This document shows, piece after piece, positions 52,084 through 60,825 of a DNA stretch of 64,000 nt. The notes under the pieces were generated by a model that worked only from the letters and a program-made list of their open reading frames with translations, made no database searches and had not been told where the DNA came from. Source of the DNA: Fodinibius roseus (GTDB lineage: Bacteria > Bacteroidota > Rhodothermia > Balneolales > Balneolaceae); contig NZ_FQUS01000006.1 of the NCBI RefSeq assembly GCF_900129315.1, positions 62,001 to 126,000 of the forward strand, in the 5' to 3' direction. Position 1 is the first letter of the stretch; every line of letters starts with the position of its first letter. The position numbers and the translations under genes are program-made.

Positions 52084-52949
52084 TTCCGGACTCAATACGA
52101 CAGCAGATTCAACAAAGGATGAACGCCGAAATCGAGGATATCCGCTCTGTGTCCGGAGGCAGCATCAACCGGGCAGCGAGACTCAGGCTCTCCGGCGGCA
52201 GGGAGTGCTTCCTGAAGTGGAATGCCACTGCAGAGACCGATATGTTTGTAAAAGAGGAAAAAGGGCTGAACCTGCTGGCCTCCGCAGACCCCGACCTGCG
52301 CATTCCGGAGGTATACGGTACAGGCACAACAACGGAGGGGACCGGCTTCCTCATCCAGGAATTTGTTGATGAAGGGAACTCACAACCCGGTTCTCCGGAA
52401 CAGTTCGGCCGGGCCCTTGCTGCCCTGCACCAGCACCGGGAAGAGCAGTTCGGACTCGATCATGATAACTATATCGGGCGGTTGCCGCAGTCCAACCGCC
52501 GTCACGACCGCTGGATTGATTTCTTCATTGAGGAACGCATTAAGCCGCAGCTGCAGATGGCTGCCGATGCCGAAAAACTCGGCTCAGCCACGGTTAGCCG
52601 TTTCGCCTCCCTGTATCAACAGCTGCCCGATATTTTTCCCGATGAACCGCCCGGCCTGCTCCATGGCGATCTCTGGGGCGGCAATTATTTTTACGACCGG
52701 AAGGGACAGGCGACCATTTACGACCCGGCGGTATACTACGGACATCGGGAGATTGAACTGGCATTCACGCATCTCTTCGGGGGATTTTCAAACGCTTTTT
52801 ACGCCTCCTATAAGGAAAGCTGTCCCCTGGAACCCGGCTTCCCGGGAAGAAAGGATATCTACAACCTCTATCCTCTCCTGGTGCATACCAATTTGTTCGG
52901 GGGCAGCTACGCCCGCCGGGTGGAAGCCATCGTGAAACGGTTCGGGTGA
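52080..52949 (+). CDS. Fructosamine kinase family protein (289 aa)
   Basis: An APH-fold kinase. Its N-terminal SVSGGSINRAARLRLSGGR, CFLKWNA with the ATP-site Lys, the catalytic loop LLHGDLWGGNYFYDRKG and the metal-binding IYDPAVYYGHREIELAFTHL match the fructosamine/ketosamine-3-kinase family. It probably phosphorylates glycated amines so that they break down. Coupling with a low-molecular-weight phosphatase suggests a repair or deglycation module in which that phosphatase acts on the product. This is known from other bacteria but inferred here. Confidence 0.9.
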   Translation: MIPDSIRQQIQQRMNAEIEDIRSVSGGSINRAARLRLSGGRECFLKWNATAETDMFVKEEKGLNLLASADPDLRIPEVYGTGTTTEGTGFLIQEFVDEGNSQPGSPEQFGRALAALHQHREEQFGLDHDNYIGRLPQSNRRHDRWIDFFIEERIKPQLQMAADAEKLGSATVSRFASLYQQLPDIFPDEPPGLLHGDLWGGNYFYDRKGQATIYDPAVYYGHREIELAFTHLFGGFSNAFYASYKESCPLEPGFPGRKDIYNLYPLLVHTNLFGGSYARRVEAIVKRFG

Positions 52950-53002
52950 CCTCTTTCGAGGTCGCTTGCAGGGATTATCATAGGGAATACGACCATGAAT
53001 AT

Positions 53003-53051
53003 TGAGTAGTGAATAAGTAGTAAGTAGAAGGTAGAAGGTAGAAGGTTGGGG
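53003..53051 (+). repeat. Heptameric tandem repeat
   Basis: Seven consecutive 7-base units run from 53,003: TGAGTAG, TGAATAA, GTAGTAA, then GTAGAAG three times, then GTTGGGG. Three are exact copies and the others are degenerate. It lies between the convergent fructosamine-kinase and quinoprotein genes. It resembles the short heptameric repeats described in intergenic DNA of other bacteria. Confidence 0.75.
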
Positions 53052-53113
53052 AAATACTTTTGGCAAGGCCGGAGCGTGAGAAATTTCAAAGTACACCTGC
53101 GGGCTATCCGGGC

Positions 53114-55276
53114 TTATTCCGGCAGGGAAAAAGCAACGTAGGCGTCTCCCGATTCAACCCCCAGCTTGCCGCCGCCGCAGGCAATGACGACATACTGCTT
53201 CCCATCGACCTCGTAAACACTCGGTGTGGCAAAGCCGCCGTAGGGCAGCTCTGCCTCCCACAGCAGCTCGCCCTTTTTTTGGCTGAACGCCCTTATTTTC
53301 TTGTCCAGGGTAGCAGCAATAAATATCAGTCCGCTCCCGGTAAGTACGGGTCCCCCGTAATTTTCAGTGCCCGTCACGGGCATGCCTTCCGCGCTCAGCC
53401 CGGGATATTCCCCGAGGGGAACCTGCCAGGCGATCTCCCCCGTATTCAGGTTCACCGCATTCAATCTTCCCCATGGGGGACTGTTCGCCGGATATCCCTC
53501 CTCCGTACGAAATTTTTGGTAGCCGTTTAAAATATAGCGTTCGGATGCATCCGGGTCGCCGGCAGCCTCTTCTTTATCAGAAATGCTGTTTACGTCCACC
53601 TCATAATGCGGACGATCCACCAAAAAATTAACAATAGCCTTTTTGCGAGCCTCGGATACCTGGTAAAAAGCGGGCATCATGCCCCTTCCGCTGTCAATAA
53701 GGTTTAAGATCTCATCCGGGGAAAGCCGGTCTTCAATGTCGACGAGCGAGGGACTCCGCCCGCTCCCCTCCAGGTCGGTACCATGGCAGGCCACGCAGGT
53801 GGACATATACTCCTCGCGTCCCAGTGCCAAAGACAAGGGCAGGGACTCACCTGAACCCCGGTCCGGGTTCGTATCAATCATCTGAAGTATCCAGGGCACT
53901 TCATTGGTATTGACATACAGCATCCCGGATTCCGGGTCGACGGCACTGCCTCCCCATTCGGCTCCGCCGTCGAAGCCGGGGAACTGCAGGGTTCCCTGCA
54001 GCGACGGGGGCTCAAACATATGGCTGCTGTTCAGCCCCCTGAGCTTTTCCCGGAGGATATCCTGCTCCTGCTGCGATACGTAGGGATTGATATCGTCCTC
54101 TCCCATATGCTGACGCATGAGCGGTTCCGGCTTCTCGGGGATGGGCTGGGTCGGCCATACCTCTTCCCCCGCCAGATTCGACTCCGAAGGCACCGGGCGT
54201 TCGTTGATATCAAAGAGCGGCTTGCCCGTCTCCCGGTCAAACAGGAATACAAATCCCGTTTTCGTGGGTTGGGCCACCGCATCGATCTCCTGCCCGTCGC
54301 GACGGACGGTAACCAGCGAGGGAGGCGAGGGCAGGTCCCGGTCCCACAGGTCGTGGTGGATGGTTTGGTAATGCCATATGCGTTTTCCCGTGGACGCATC
54401 CAGGGCCAGCAGCGAATTGGCGAATAAATTGGCGCCCTTCCGGTTACCGCCATAAAAATCGGGTGAGGCCGATCCCGTAGGGATATAAACGATCTCCCGC
54501 TCTTCATCGAGCGCCATGCCGGCCCAGCTGTTGGCTCCTCCGATCCGCTTCCAGGCATTGGGGTCATCCCAGGTATCACGGCCGAACTCTCCCGGTCGGG
54601 GAATGGTATGGAACGTCCACTCCAGGGCCCCGGTCTTCACATTGAAGGCTTTGATATCGCCCGGCGCGCTGTCGGCTCCCTCCGACACCAGCGATCCGAT
54701 GATGATAAGATCCTCATAAATGACACCCGGCGAAGTAGCGACCATATAGTACTCCTTGAACTCCTCCCTCAGGCCTTTCTTGAGACTTACCTTTCCGTTA
54801 TTCCCAAAACCTTCGATGACTTTTCCGGTACGGGCATCCAGGGCATAGAGAAAAGATCCGGCGGTAAATAATATCCGGGCGTCATCCCCCTCTTCCCAGT
54901 ACGTCACGCCGCGGTTTCTATTGACAGAGGGGTTGTCCTCTTCCGCATACGGATCAAACCGCCACTTTTCTTCTCCCGAAGCGGCGTCCAGGGCAAAAAC
55001 CTTCAGCTTGGGCGAAACCCCGTACAGGGTCCCGTCAATAACAAGGGGATTCACCTGCATCTGGGTCCCCCCCTCATCAAGATCACCGGTATGATACGTC
55101 CAGGCGATTTCCAGCTCTGAAACATTGGAAGAATCTATCTGGGTAAGCCCGGAGTAGCGCTCCTGCGCCTTATTTCCTCCCCGTACGGCCCAGTTTGAGT
55201 CCCTGTTCGTAACATCTTCTATTTTTTCACAACTCCAAAACGCAATGATCAGAAAAAGTAACGTGTAGTATTTCAT
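53114..55276 (-). CDS. PQQ-dependent dehydrogenase lipoprotein with embedded cytochrome c domain (720 aa)
   Basis: A quinoprotein beta-propeller of the glucose/alcohol dehydrogenase type (RYSGLTQIDSSNVSELEIAW; NSWAGMALDEEREIVYIPTG; SLLALDASTGKRIWHYQTIH) is interrupted near residue 494 by a cytochrome c module with CVACH and a MMPAFYQ methionine ligand region. Propeller blades then resume up to YVAFSLPE. I chose the ATG at 55,276, because MKYYTLLFLIIAFWSC gives a proper lipoprotein signal with Cys16. An upstream ATG at 55,309 would overlap the preceding gene by 8 bases and is also possible. It is probably periplasmic, passing electrons through its own haem. No PQQ biosynthesis genes are in the window. 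Confidence 0.92.
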   Translation of the reverse strand: MKYYTLLFLIIAFWSCEKIEDVTNRDSNWAVRGGNKAQERYSGLTQIDSSNVSELEIAWTYHTGDLDEGGTQMQVNPLVIDGTLYGVSPKLKVFALDAASGEEKWRFDPYAEEDNPSVNRNRGVTYWEEGDDARILFTAGSFLYALDARTGKVIEGFGNNGKVSLKKGLREEFKEYYMVATSPGVIYEDLIIIGSLVSEGADSAPGDIKAFNVKTGALEWTFHTIPRPGEFGRDTWDDPNAWKRIGGANSWAGMALDEEREIVYIPTGSASPDFYGGNRKGANLFANSLLALDASTGKRIWHYQTIHHDLWDRDLPSPPSLVTVRRDGQEIDAVAQPTKTGFVFLFDRETGKPLFDINERPVPSESNLAGEEVWPTQPIPEKPEPLMRQHMGEDDINPYVSQQEQDILREKLRGLNSSHMFEPPSLQGTLQFPGFDGGAEWGGSAVDPESGMLYVNTNEVPWILQMIDTNPDRGSGESLPLSLALGREEYMSTCVACHGTDLEGSGRSPSLVDIEDRLSPDEILNLIDSGRGMMPAFYQVSEARKKAIVNFLVDRPHYEVDVNSISDKEEAAGDPDASERYILNGYQKFRTEEGYPANSPPWGRLNAVNLNTGEIAWQVPLGEYPGLSAEGMPVTGTENYGGPVLTGSGLIFIAATLDKKIRAFSQKKGELLWEAELPYGGFATPSVYEVDGKQYVVIACGGGKLGVESGDAYVAFSLPE

Positions 55277-55301
55277 CGGCACATAAGTTATGGTAGCCCG
55301 T

Positions 55302-58300
55302 TTATTCATTGAGAAACGTTATTTCAGACAGCACAAGCCGTGCCGAGGTCTGCCCGCCGGCCGGACGGCTCACGATGTATAACTCATGCGTACCCTCAGC
55401 AATACCTTCATCCACGGGAATGGTAACGGAATTAGCGAACCCTTCCCCGGTTTGTTGTCCCGCGCCACTTCGAAGAACCTCTCCGGCTTTTTTGCCATCG
55501 GGGCTATCCAGCCTGATTTCGAACAGGTACTCCTCTTCTACCGGTTCCCGCGTGACCGTCGTGATGCGAACACCCGAAATACCGGTGAGGTCCATATGAT
55601 CCAACCCAAAAGACCCTTCTTCCTCCGGCACGTTCAGCAACAGCTTGTCGTCATATGTCATCGTTTCGTACCCCTGCATATTTTTTGCCGATGCCAAAGA
55701 GATCGTATTATTCCGCAGGTATACGCTGGTATTCCCGGTCAGCGGTTTGGCATCGGTACTGCCCTGATCGGTATAGCTGGCCGATAGGATGAATACTCCA
55801 TTCGAAATCAACTCTTTATCCAGGGTAGGCTGCAGCTGTCCCGAGGGCGGTAGCGATTCACGGGCCTGTCCCTCACCACTGTGCGTCATAATCCAGGAAA
55901 CGATTTTATGGGCATCCGCTTCGCTTAGCTCGAGATGAGCCGGCATCGCCCGGTCGCCCCATACCCCGGTGCTTCCGTTTATAATTTTATCAATCAAATA
56001 CGAATGAATACCGGTGGAATCCCGGTATCGCTCAGCAATCGCTGTATAAGAGGGGCCAACAGAGGGAGAGTCCACGGTGTGACATGCCTGGCAATCGTAC
56101 GATTCGATCATACTCTTACCGCTCATCGTTTCCGTTGCTTCCTGATGTCCCTGCGGGGCGTCTGTCCTCTCCTCCCCTTCTACATAACTGGCCGTAACAA
56201 ATAGCCTCGAGAGGTCAAGATCATCCGGGGCAGTGGAACCCTCTTCATCCTCGACACGCACCGCGTATGAAACCGGCCGGCCGGGAAAGTAAAAAGTACT
56301 GTTGCCTTCAATATCTATATACACCTCGGGCTCCCTGTTCCCGGCATACACCGACACGGAGCTGCTTGCCACGGAATGTCCGTGTCCGTCGTGAACCTCA
56401 ACCGAAATGGCATATTCTCCTATTTCCTCAAACGTATGCTCCAGCCGCGGCTCATTTGTTTCTATGGTGGTTCCCTCTCCGAGGCTCCAGATGTAGCTCA
56501 GCTGATCCTGCTCGGGATCGCCGGCTTCAACAGTGGCTGTGATTTCAAACGGCAGGGTGCCTGAGGTCTTGTTAACAGAGAGATCCTCTACTTCCGGGGG
56601 ACGATTGCCCGCATTGAAATCGATTCTCAGCAGTCCGGAATCATCATTCTCCGCAAACCAGCCGCTCCCGTATTCCAGGATATAAATACGTCCGTCGGGA
56701 CCAACTTCCATATCAATAGGGGCGTTCAGCTCTATCTCCGGCATAAAAGACTCCATCTTGTCAAAATCACCGCCGGGCTGCATCGTCACCACTTTAATCC
56801 AGCCGCGTATCCAGTCGTAAATAAACAGTTTTCCGTCATAGTACTCCGGCAGCCGGGTTTCCCCGGGATAGCGGTCCGTATAGTATACCGGTCCCGCCAT
56901 CGCATTTCGTCCCCCTGTCCCCACCTGCGGGAATTCCTCGGAGGCGCCGTAGGGATACCAGATAAAAGCCGGCTGGGGCGAGGGCAATTCCTTGATTCCG
57001 GTATTGTTGGGAGACAGATTACGGGGTTGTTCCGGGTCAAAGGGCTCCCCGGATTCTCCGCTGCCGTAATCATACCGGTGATAGGCCTTGTTGTCCGCTA
57101 TAAACATAGGCCAGCCGAAAAACCCGGCTTCGCGCGCCTGGTTTATTTCATCATATCCCCTGGGACCTCTCGTATCCAGGCTGTCTTCACGGGCGTCGGG
57201 GCCCACTTCTCCCCAGTAAAGATAACCGTTCTCCTGGTCAACGGAAATGCGATACGGATTCCGATTGCCCTGCACATAGATTTCGGGGCGCGTGCCCTCC
57301 CTGCCTTCGGGATAGAGGTTTCCCTCCGGTATTTCGTAACTGCCATCCTCGTTCACGCGAATACGCAAGATCTTCCCGCGCAGGTCATTGGCATTGCCGG
57401 AGGTGCGCCGGGCATCATACTGCTCAAATCCTTCCCGCTCGTCCAGCGGCGCATAGCCGTCGAGTACATACGGCTGGTCAGGCTGGTTAAACGGGGTCGA
57501 ATTATCACCCGTCGAAAGGTAGAGCAATCCTTCTTGATCAAAAGCGATCGATCCGCCGGTATGGCAACAGATATCCCGCTTGGAATAAAACTGCAGGATA
57601 GTGGTCTCCGAGCGAAGCGTATCCTCTTCAAAGGTAAACCGGGACAACCGGTTTACCGAGGTATCCGCCGGACTGTAAAAAGCATAGACATAGCCGTTTT
57701 CTTCAAAATCGGGATCCGCCTGAATGCCCATCAGTCCCTCTTCGGCGTTCACGTTGGGTTCGTCGGTTTTCCAGTACACATCCAGCGCTCCCACCGGGCT
57801 TAAGGTGGAATCTCGATTATTATACAGTAATATGCCCCCGCGCCGCTGGGCAATCAGGATATTGCGATCGGGCAAAATCGTCATTTCTGTCGGCTCAAAC
57901 AGCTTACCGCTTACCAGTTGAGTTTTCGAAAAACGATTGGCATCAGGCACCCGGTGGGTCGTAGCTTCCGTGTAATCCAGCTTATGGTTCTCTCCGATAG
58001 CATATTCAATGCCCGCCAGGATATGGTTCAGGTACCGCTCATCGGTATACGATTCTTTCGTATGTCCCAGTGCCGTGTAAAAAGCTCGTCCCCCGTCATA
58101 GTTGTGATACCAGGCCATCGGGTGATAGCCCATGGCAGTGCCCCCTTCGTAACTATCCTCATCAATCGTCAAAAGGACATTCACCTCCTCATTAAAGTTA
58201 TCGAAACTGTACCACTCGTCCGTTCGCTTCCAGAGATCGGGCAAGAATTCGGTGGACGCGTGGGTATCATCCTCCACATGCAATACGGCCTCCTGAACCT

Positions 58301-58721
58301 CGGGATGATCCAGGAAGTAGCCCCCTGCAAGCCGCCCATACCATCCCCACTGGTACTCCGTAGCCGCAGCGGAATGAATTCCCATGTAGCCTCCTCCTGC
58401 CTGGATATATCGTTCAAAATCAGCTTCCTGGTATTTATCAAGCACATTCCCGTTGGTATTGAGAAACACGACGGCCGAGTACTGCCGGAGGGTATCCTCG
58501 GTAAACAGGGCTGCATTCGTCGTCGTGTCGACTTCAAACCCGTGCTCGTCCCCCAACTGCTGTATCGCCGCCACCCCATCGGGAATAGCTTCATGGTAGA
58601 ACCCGGCCGTCTTGCTGAAAACCAGGACTTTGGGGGGACCCGAGCGTTTTGCACAGGAGATAAAGAGGAAAGCAAAGAGAATGATGACAAGGTATGGCGT
58701 TAAGGAGCGAGTGTGCTTCAT
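55302..58721 (-). CDS. Multidomain lipoprotein: ThuA-like, sugar-dehydrogenase propeller, PKD, cytochrome c and CBM-like domains (1139 aa)
   Basis: A lipoprotein signal (IILFAFLFISC) starts the protein. Residues ~30-250 are ThuA-like (KVLVFSKTAGFYHEAIPDGV). About 270-690 is a soluble glucose/sorbosone-dehydrogenase-type propeller (GLMGIQADPDFEENGYVYAF; RGKILRIRVNEDG; IYVQGNRNPYRI). A PKD-like domain follows at ~705-790 (GEYAISVEVHDGHGHSV), then a cytochrome c with YDCQACHTVDSPSVGPSY near 875 and MPAHLELSEADAHKIVSWIM, and a C-terminal beta-sandwich like CBM6. The start was set at the ATG at 58,721, 13 codons after the first Met of the frame. It is followed directly by the PQQ dehydrogenase gene. 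The pair probably oxidises sugars or degradation products in the periplasm and sends electrons to respiration. Confidence 0.9.
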   Translation of the reverse strand: MKHTRSLTPYLVIILFAFLFISCAKRSGPPKVLVFSKTAGFYHEAIPDGVAAIQQLGDEHGFEVDTTTNAALFTEDTLRQYSAVVFLNTNGNVLDKYQEADFERYIQAGGGYMGIHSAAATEYQWGWYGRLAGGYFLDHPEVQEAVLHVEDDTHASTEFLPDLWKRTDEWYSFDNFNEEVNVLLTIDEDSYEGGTAMGYHPMAWYHNYDGGRAFYTALGHTKESYTDERYLNHILAGIEYAIGENHKLDYTEATTHRVPDANRFSKTQLVSGKLFEPTEMTILPDRNILIAQRRGGILLYNNRDSTLSPVGALDVYWKTDEPNVNAEEGLMGIQADPDFEENGYVYAFYSPADTSVNRLSRFTFEEDTLRSETTILQFYSKRDICCHTGGSIAFDQEGLLYLSTGDNSTPFNQPDQPYVLDGYAPLDEREGFEQYDARRTSGNANDLRGKILRIRVNEDGSYEIPEGNLYPEGREGTRPEIYVQGNRNPYRISVDQENGYLYWGEVGPDAREDSLDTRGPRGYDEINQAREAGFFGWPMFIADNKAYHRYDYGSGESGEPFDPEQPRNLSPNNTGIKELPSPQPAFIWYPYGASEEFPQVGTGGRNAMAGPVYYTDRYPGETRLPEYYDGKLFIYDWIRGWIKVVTMQPGGDFDKMESFMPEIELNAPIDMEVGPDGRIYILEYGSGWFAENDDSGLLRIDFNAGNRPPEVEDLSVNKTSGTLPFEITATVEAGDPEQDQLSYIWSLGEGTTIETNEPRLEHTFEEIGEYAISVEVHDGHGHSVASSSVSVYAGNREPEVYIDIEGNSTFYFPGRPVSYAVRVEDEEGSTAPDDLDLSRLFVTASYVEGEERTDAPQGHQEATETMSGKSMIESYDCQACHTVDSPSVGPSYTAIAERYRDSTGIHSYLIDKIINGSTGVWGDRAMPAHLELSEADAHKIVSWIMTHSGEGQARESLPPSGQLQPTLDKELISNGVFILSASYTDQGSTDAKPLTGNTSVYLRNNTISLASAKNMQGYETMTYDDKLLLNVPEEEGSFGLDHMDLTGISGVRITTVTREPVEEEYLFEIRLDSPDGKKAGEVLRSGAGQQTGEGFANSVTIPVDEGIAEGTHELYIVSRPAGGQTSARLVLSEITFLNE

Positions 58722-59058
58722 GTTGTATGTTAAATTTACTGGAACGGTATGATATATCAATAACTTTGGCTTATTACAAATTTTTTAATCTAACCTGGAT
58801 TTTCACAAAGAAGGCTTAACTATATGCTAAAACTTAAAAAAATAACAGGATAACAAATGATTACTTATTATTCATGAATAATCCAGGCTAAGCACAAGGG
58901 TTGCCGGGATAATCAACTCTTCTTTTAAAACTTTTAACACTGCCTTTTAAGGTAAACAAGGATTCTCATCCGAAAAACCGTTTCCTTTGCCCTGAAAGAT
59001 TTCCCCGGAAATAATATTGGTAATTTCTGAATAAGACAAAAATTTGTATTTTTTCGCT
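58722..59058. other. Divergent intergenic region
   Basis: This 337-base AT-rich region lies between the divergent lipoprotein operon and the BtuF-like gene. On the minus strand, TTTG (58,806-58,809) and AAAATTTG (58,777-58,784), 21 bases apart, form a weak Bacteroidota-type promoter candidate for the operon. Nothing else stands out. Confidence 0.4.
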
Positions 59059-59802
59059 ATGGCATCTAACTACCGGCGTATTATCAGTTTAGTCCCGAGC
59101 CTTACGGAACTGCTTATTGATCTGGAGCTGAAGGATAAGCTGGCGGGCAGAACACGATTTTGCGTGCACCCGAAAGAAGAGGTGGCAGACATCCCCATTG
59201 TAGGGGGGACCAAAAACCCGCGGCTGGATACCATCAGTCAGGCCGATCCTGATCTTATTATCGCCAACAAGGAGGAAAATCGTCCGACTGATATCAAAAC
59301 GCTTATGGACGATTTTGAGGTTGAAGTAACGGACATTGCCACTATCGAGGATGCCCTGATCACCATCCACAGGCTGGGACAAAAACTGCAAGTCACAGAA
59401 CAGGCCGGCGAGCTTATCTCCGATATACAGGATCGCCTTACCGACCGACCCGGGGAACCGGAACTGCGAACGGCTTATATGATATGGAAAGACCCGTGGA
59501 TGAGTATCGGAGGCGACACCTATATCCATGACGTGCTGGAACACTGGAACCTGCCGAATATATATGGCAGCCGGAGCCGCTACCCAAAACTCGATCTCAA
59601 CGAGCTGCAGAGCTATAACCCGGACCTGGTTCTGCTCAGCAGCGAACCCTACCCGTTCCGGGAAAAACACCTCGCACAAGTACAGGAGGTATGTCCCGCC
59701 GCACGGGTTCTATTGGTTGAAGGCGAATGGTTTAGCTGGTACGGCTCACACATGAAGCACGCCTTTGGGCGACTCAATGTCTGGCGTAAAGCCATCAGTT
59801 AG
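59059..59802 (+). CDS. BtuF-like helical-backbone metal/cobalamin-binding protein without signal peptide (247 aa)
   Basis: The sequence follows the periplasmic binding protein class III pattern (RRIISLVPSLTELLIDLELK; PIVGGTKNPRLDTISQADPD; SYNPDLVLLSSEPYPFRE). The start was placed at the ATG at 59,059 (MASNYRRI). The longer frame (59,044) adds only MYFFA. No signal peptide or lipobox is present, unlike true BtuF. It has no permease or ATPase genes nearby. It is therefore likely a cytoplasmic, cobalamin- or metal-binding-like protein of uncertain role. Confidence 0.85.
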   Translation: MASNYRRIISLVPSLTELLIDLELKDKLAGRTRFCVHPKEEVADIPIVGGTKNPRLDTISQADPDLIIANKEENRPTDIKTLMDDFEVEVTDIATIEDALITIHRLGQKLQVTEQAGELISDIQDRLTDRPGEPELRTAYMIWKDPWMSIGGDTYIHDVLEHWNLPNIYGSRSRYPKLDLNELQSYNPDLVLLSSEPYPFREKHLAQVQEVCPAARVLLVEGEWFSWYGSHMKHAFGRLNVWRKAIS

Positions 59803-60036
59803 CGTTTCTAATCAGGTTTAGCGGTTTCGTATGCGGCGACAAGCCTCAAGCTCAGGCATATTTCTGCTTATTTCGGTACTATAAAGGGATAGTAATCGTT
59901 TAGAGAACGTGCCGGTATTAATCACCTGTCGGACAACCATCCAAGAAGCATGATACGTACATTCGAACAGTCCGGCGAACAAACAATCAACTATATAATT
60001 CAATACTGCTAACAATTTCTTAACGGCCAGATAACC

Positions 60037-60825
60037 ATGATGACAGATGCCTTCCGGATACCCATCTCCCTGCGTCCCAACGCGGCCCTCATCCTCCTCT
60101 GCATGGTCCTGGCCTCCTGCTCCGGTACCAAAGAGATGGCAGAGGTGTCAAAGGAAGGTTATCAGTCCTCCCCGGCTGATGGCAAAACGATCGCAGACCG
60201 GCTGCCGGACTACACCGACACCCTCCATACCCTGAAAGGCAAAGGGCGGGCGATTGTCAGCGAGCCGAACAATACCGAACGCGCAACGCTCCTGTTTTCC
60301 AGCAACCGCTCCAAAAGCCTGGTGACCATCCGCAATGGTCTCGGTATTGAAGGAGGTCAGCTGCTAACTGACGGCGATACGCTGCTGGTCTACAATAAAG
60401 TGGACAACTATGCCCGCCGGATTCCCGTTCGCGGCGGGAACCTCGATCGGATCAATCAATTAGCTTCGCTGAATATTCTCGATATCATCAACTTCACTTT
60501 AAATGCCGACCATGTCGAAAAAGTGCAGGAAAACGATACCCACTTTAAGCTTTTCCTATCCACCGGCGCACGGGTTTTCGTAGACAAGGAATCTCACCTC
60601 GTCAGCGAGGTCATTCAGCCGGCAAACTCCGGGCTTCCCTATGCTAAAATTCAATACGACGCCTATGCGCAATTAAAAGAATTCAGGCTGCCGCGAAGAA
60701 TTACTATCTTTGGGGCTGACGGACAATCCAAAATAGCCCTGCAAGTGGGCTCATTGGAACTTAATCCCTCACTTGAACCGCTGACTATTAACCTTCCGGA
60801 AGATACCCGCATCTATCATCGATGA
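60037..60825 (+). CDS. DUF4292 lipoprotein (262 aa)
   Basis: A lipoprotein signal ends at Cys28 (CMVLASC). The body is beta-rich with a LolA/LptA-like appearance (TLKGKGRAIVSEPNNTERAT; VFVDKESHLVSEVIQPANSG; LKEFRLPRRITIFGADGQSK). DUF4292 lipoproteins are conserved in Bacteroidota next to the EnvC-like gene, and here the following start overlaps the stop by 4 bases. An envelope-lipid or peptidoglycan-related role is assumed, but the function is not established. Confidence 0.9.
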   Translation: MMTDAFRIPISLRPNAALILLCMVLASCSGTKEMAEVSKEGYQSSPADGKTIADRLPDYTDTLHTLKGKGRAIVSEPNNTERATLLFSSNRSKSLVTIRNGLGIEGGQLLTDGDTLLVYNKVDNYARRIPVRGGNLDRINQLASLNILDIINFTLNADHVEKVQENDTHFKLFLSTGARVFVDKESHLVSEVIQPANSGLPYAKIQYDAYAQLKEFRLPRRITIFGADGQSKIALQVGSLELNPSLEPLTINLPEDTRIYHR

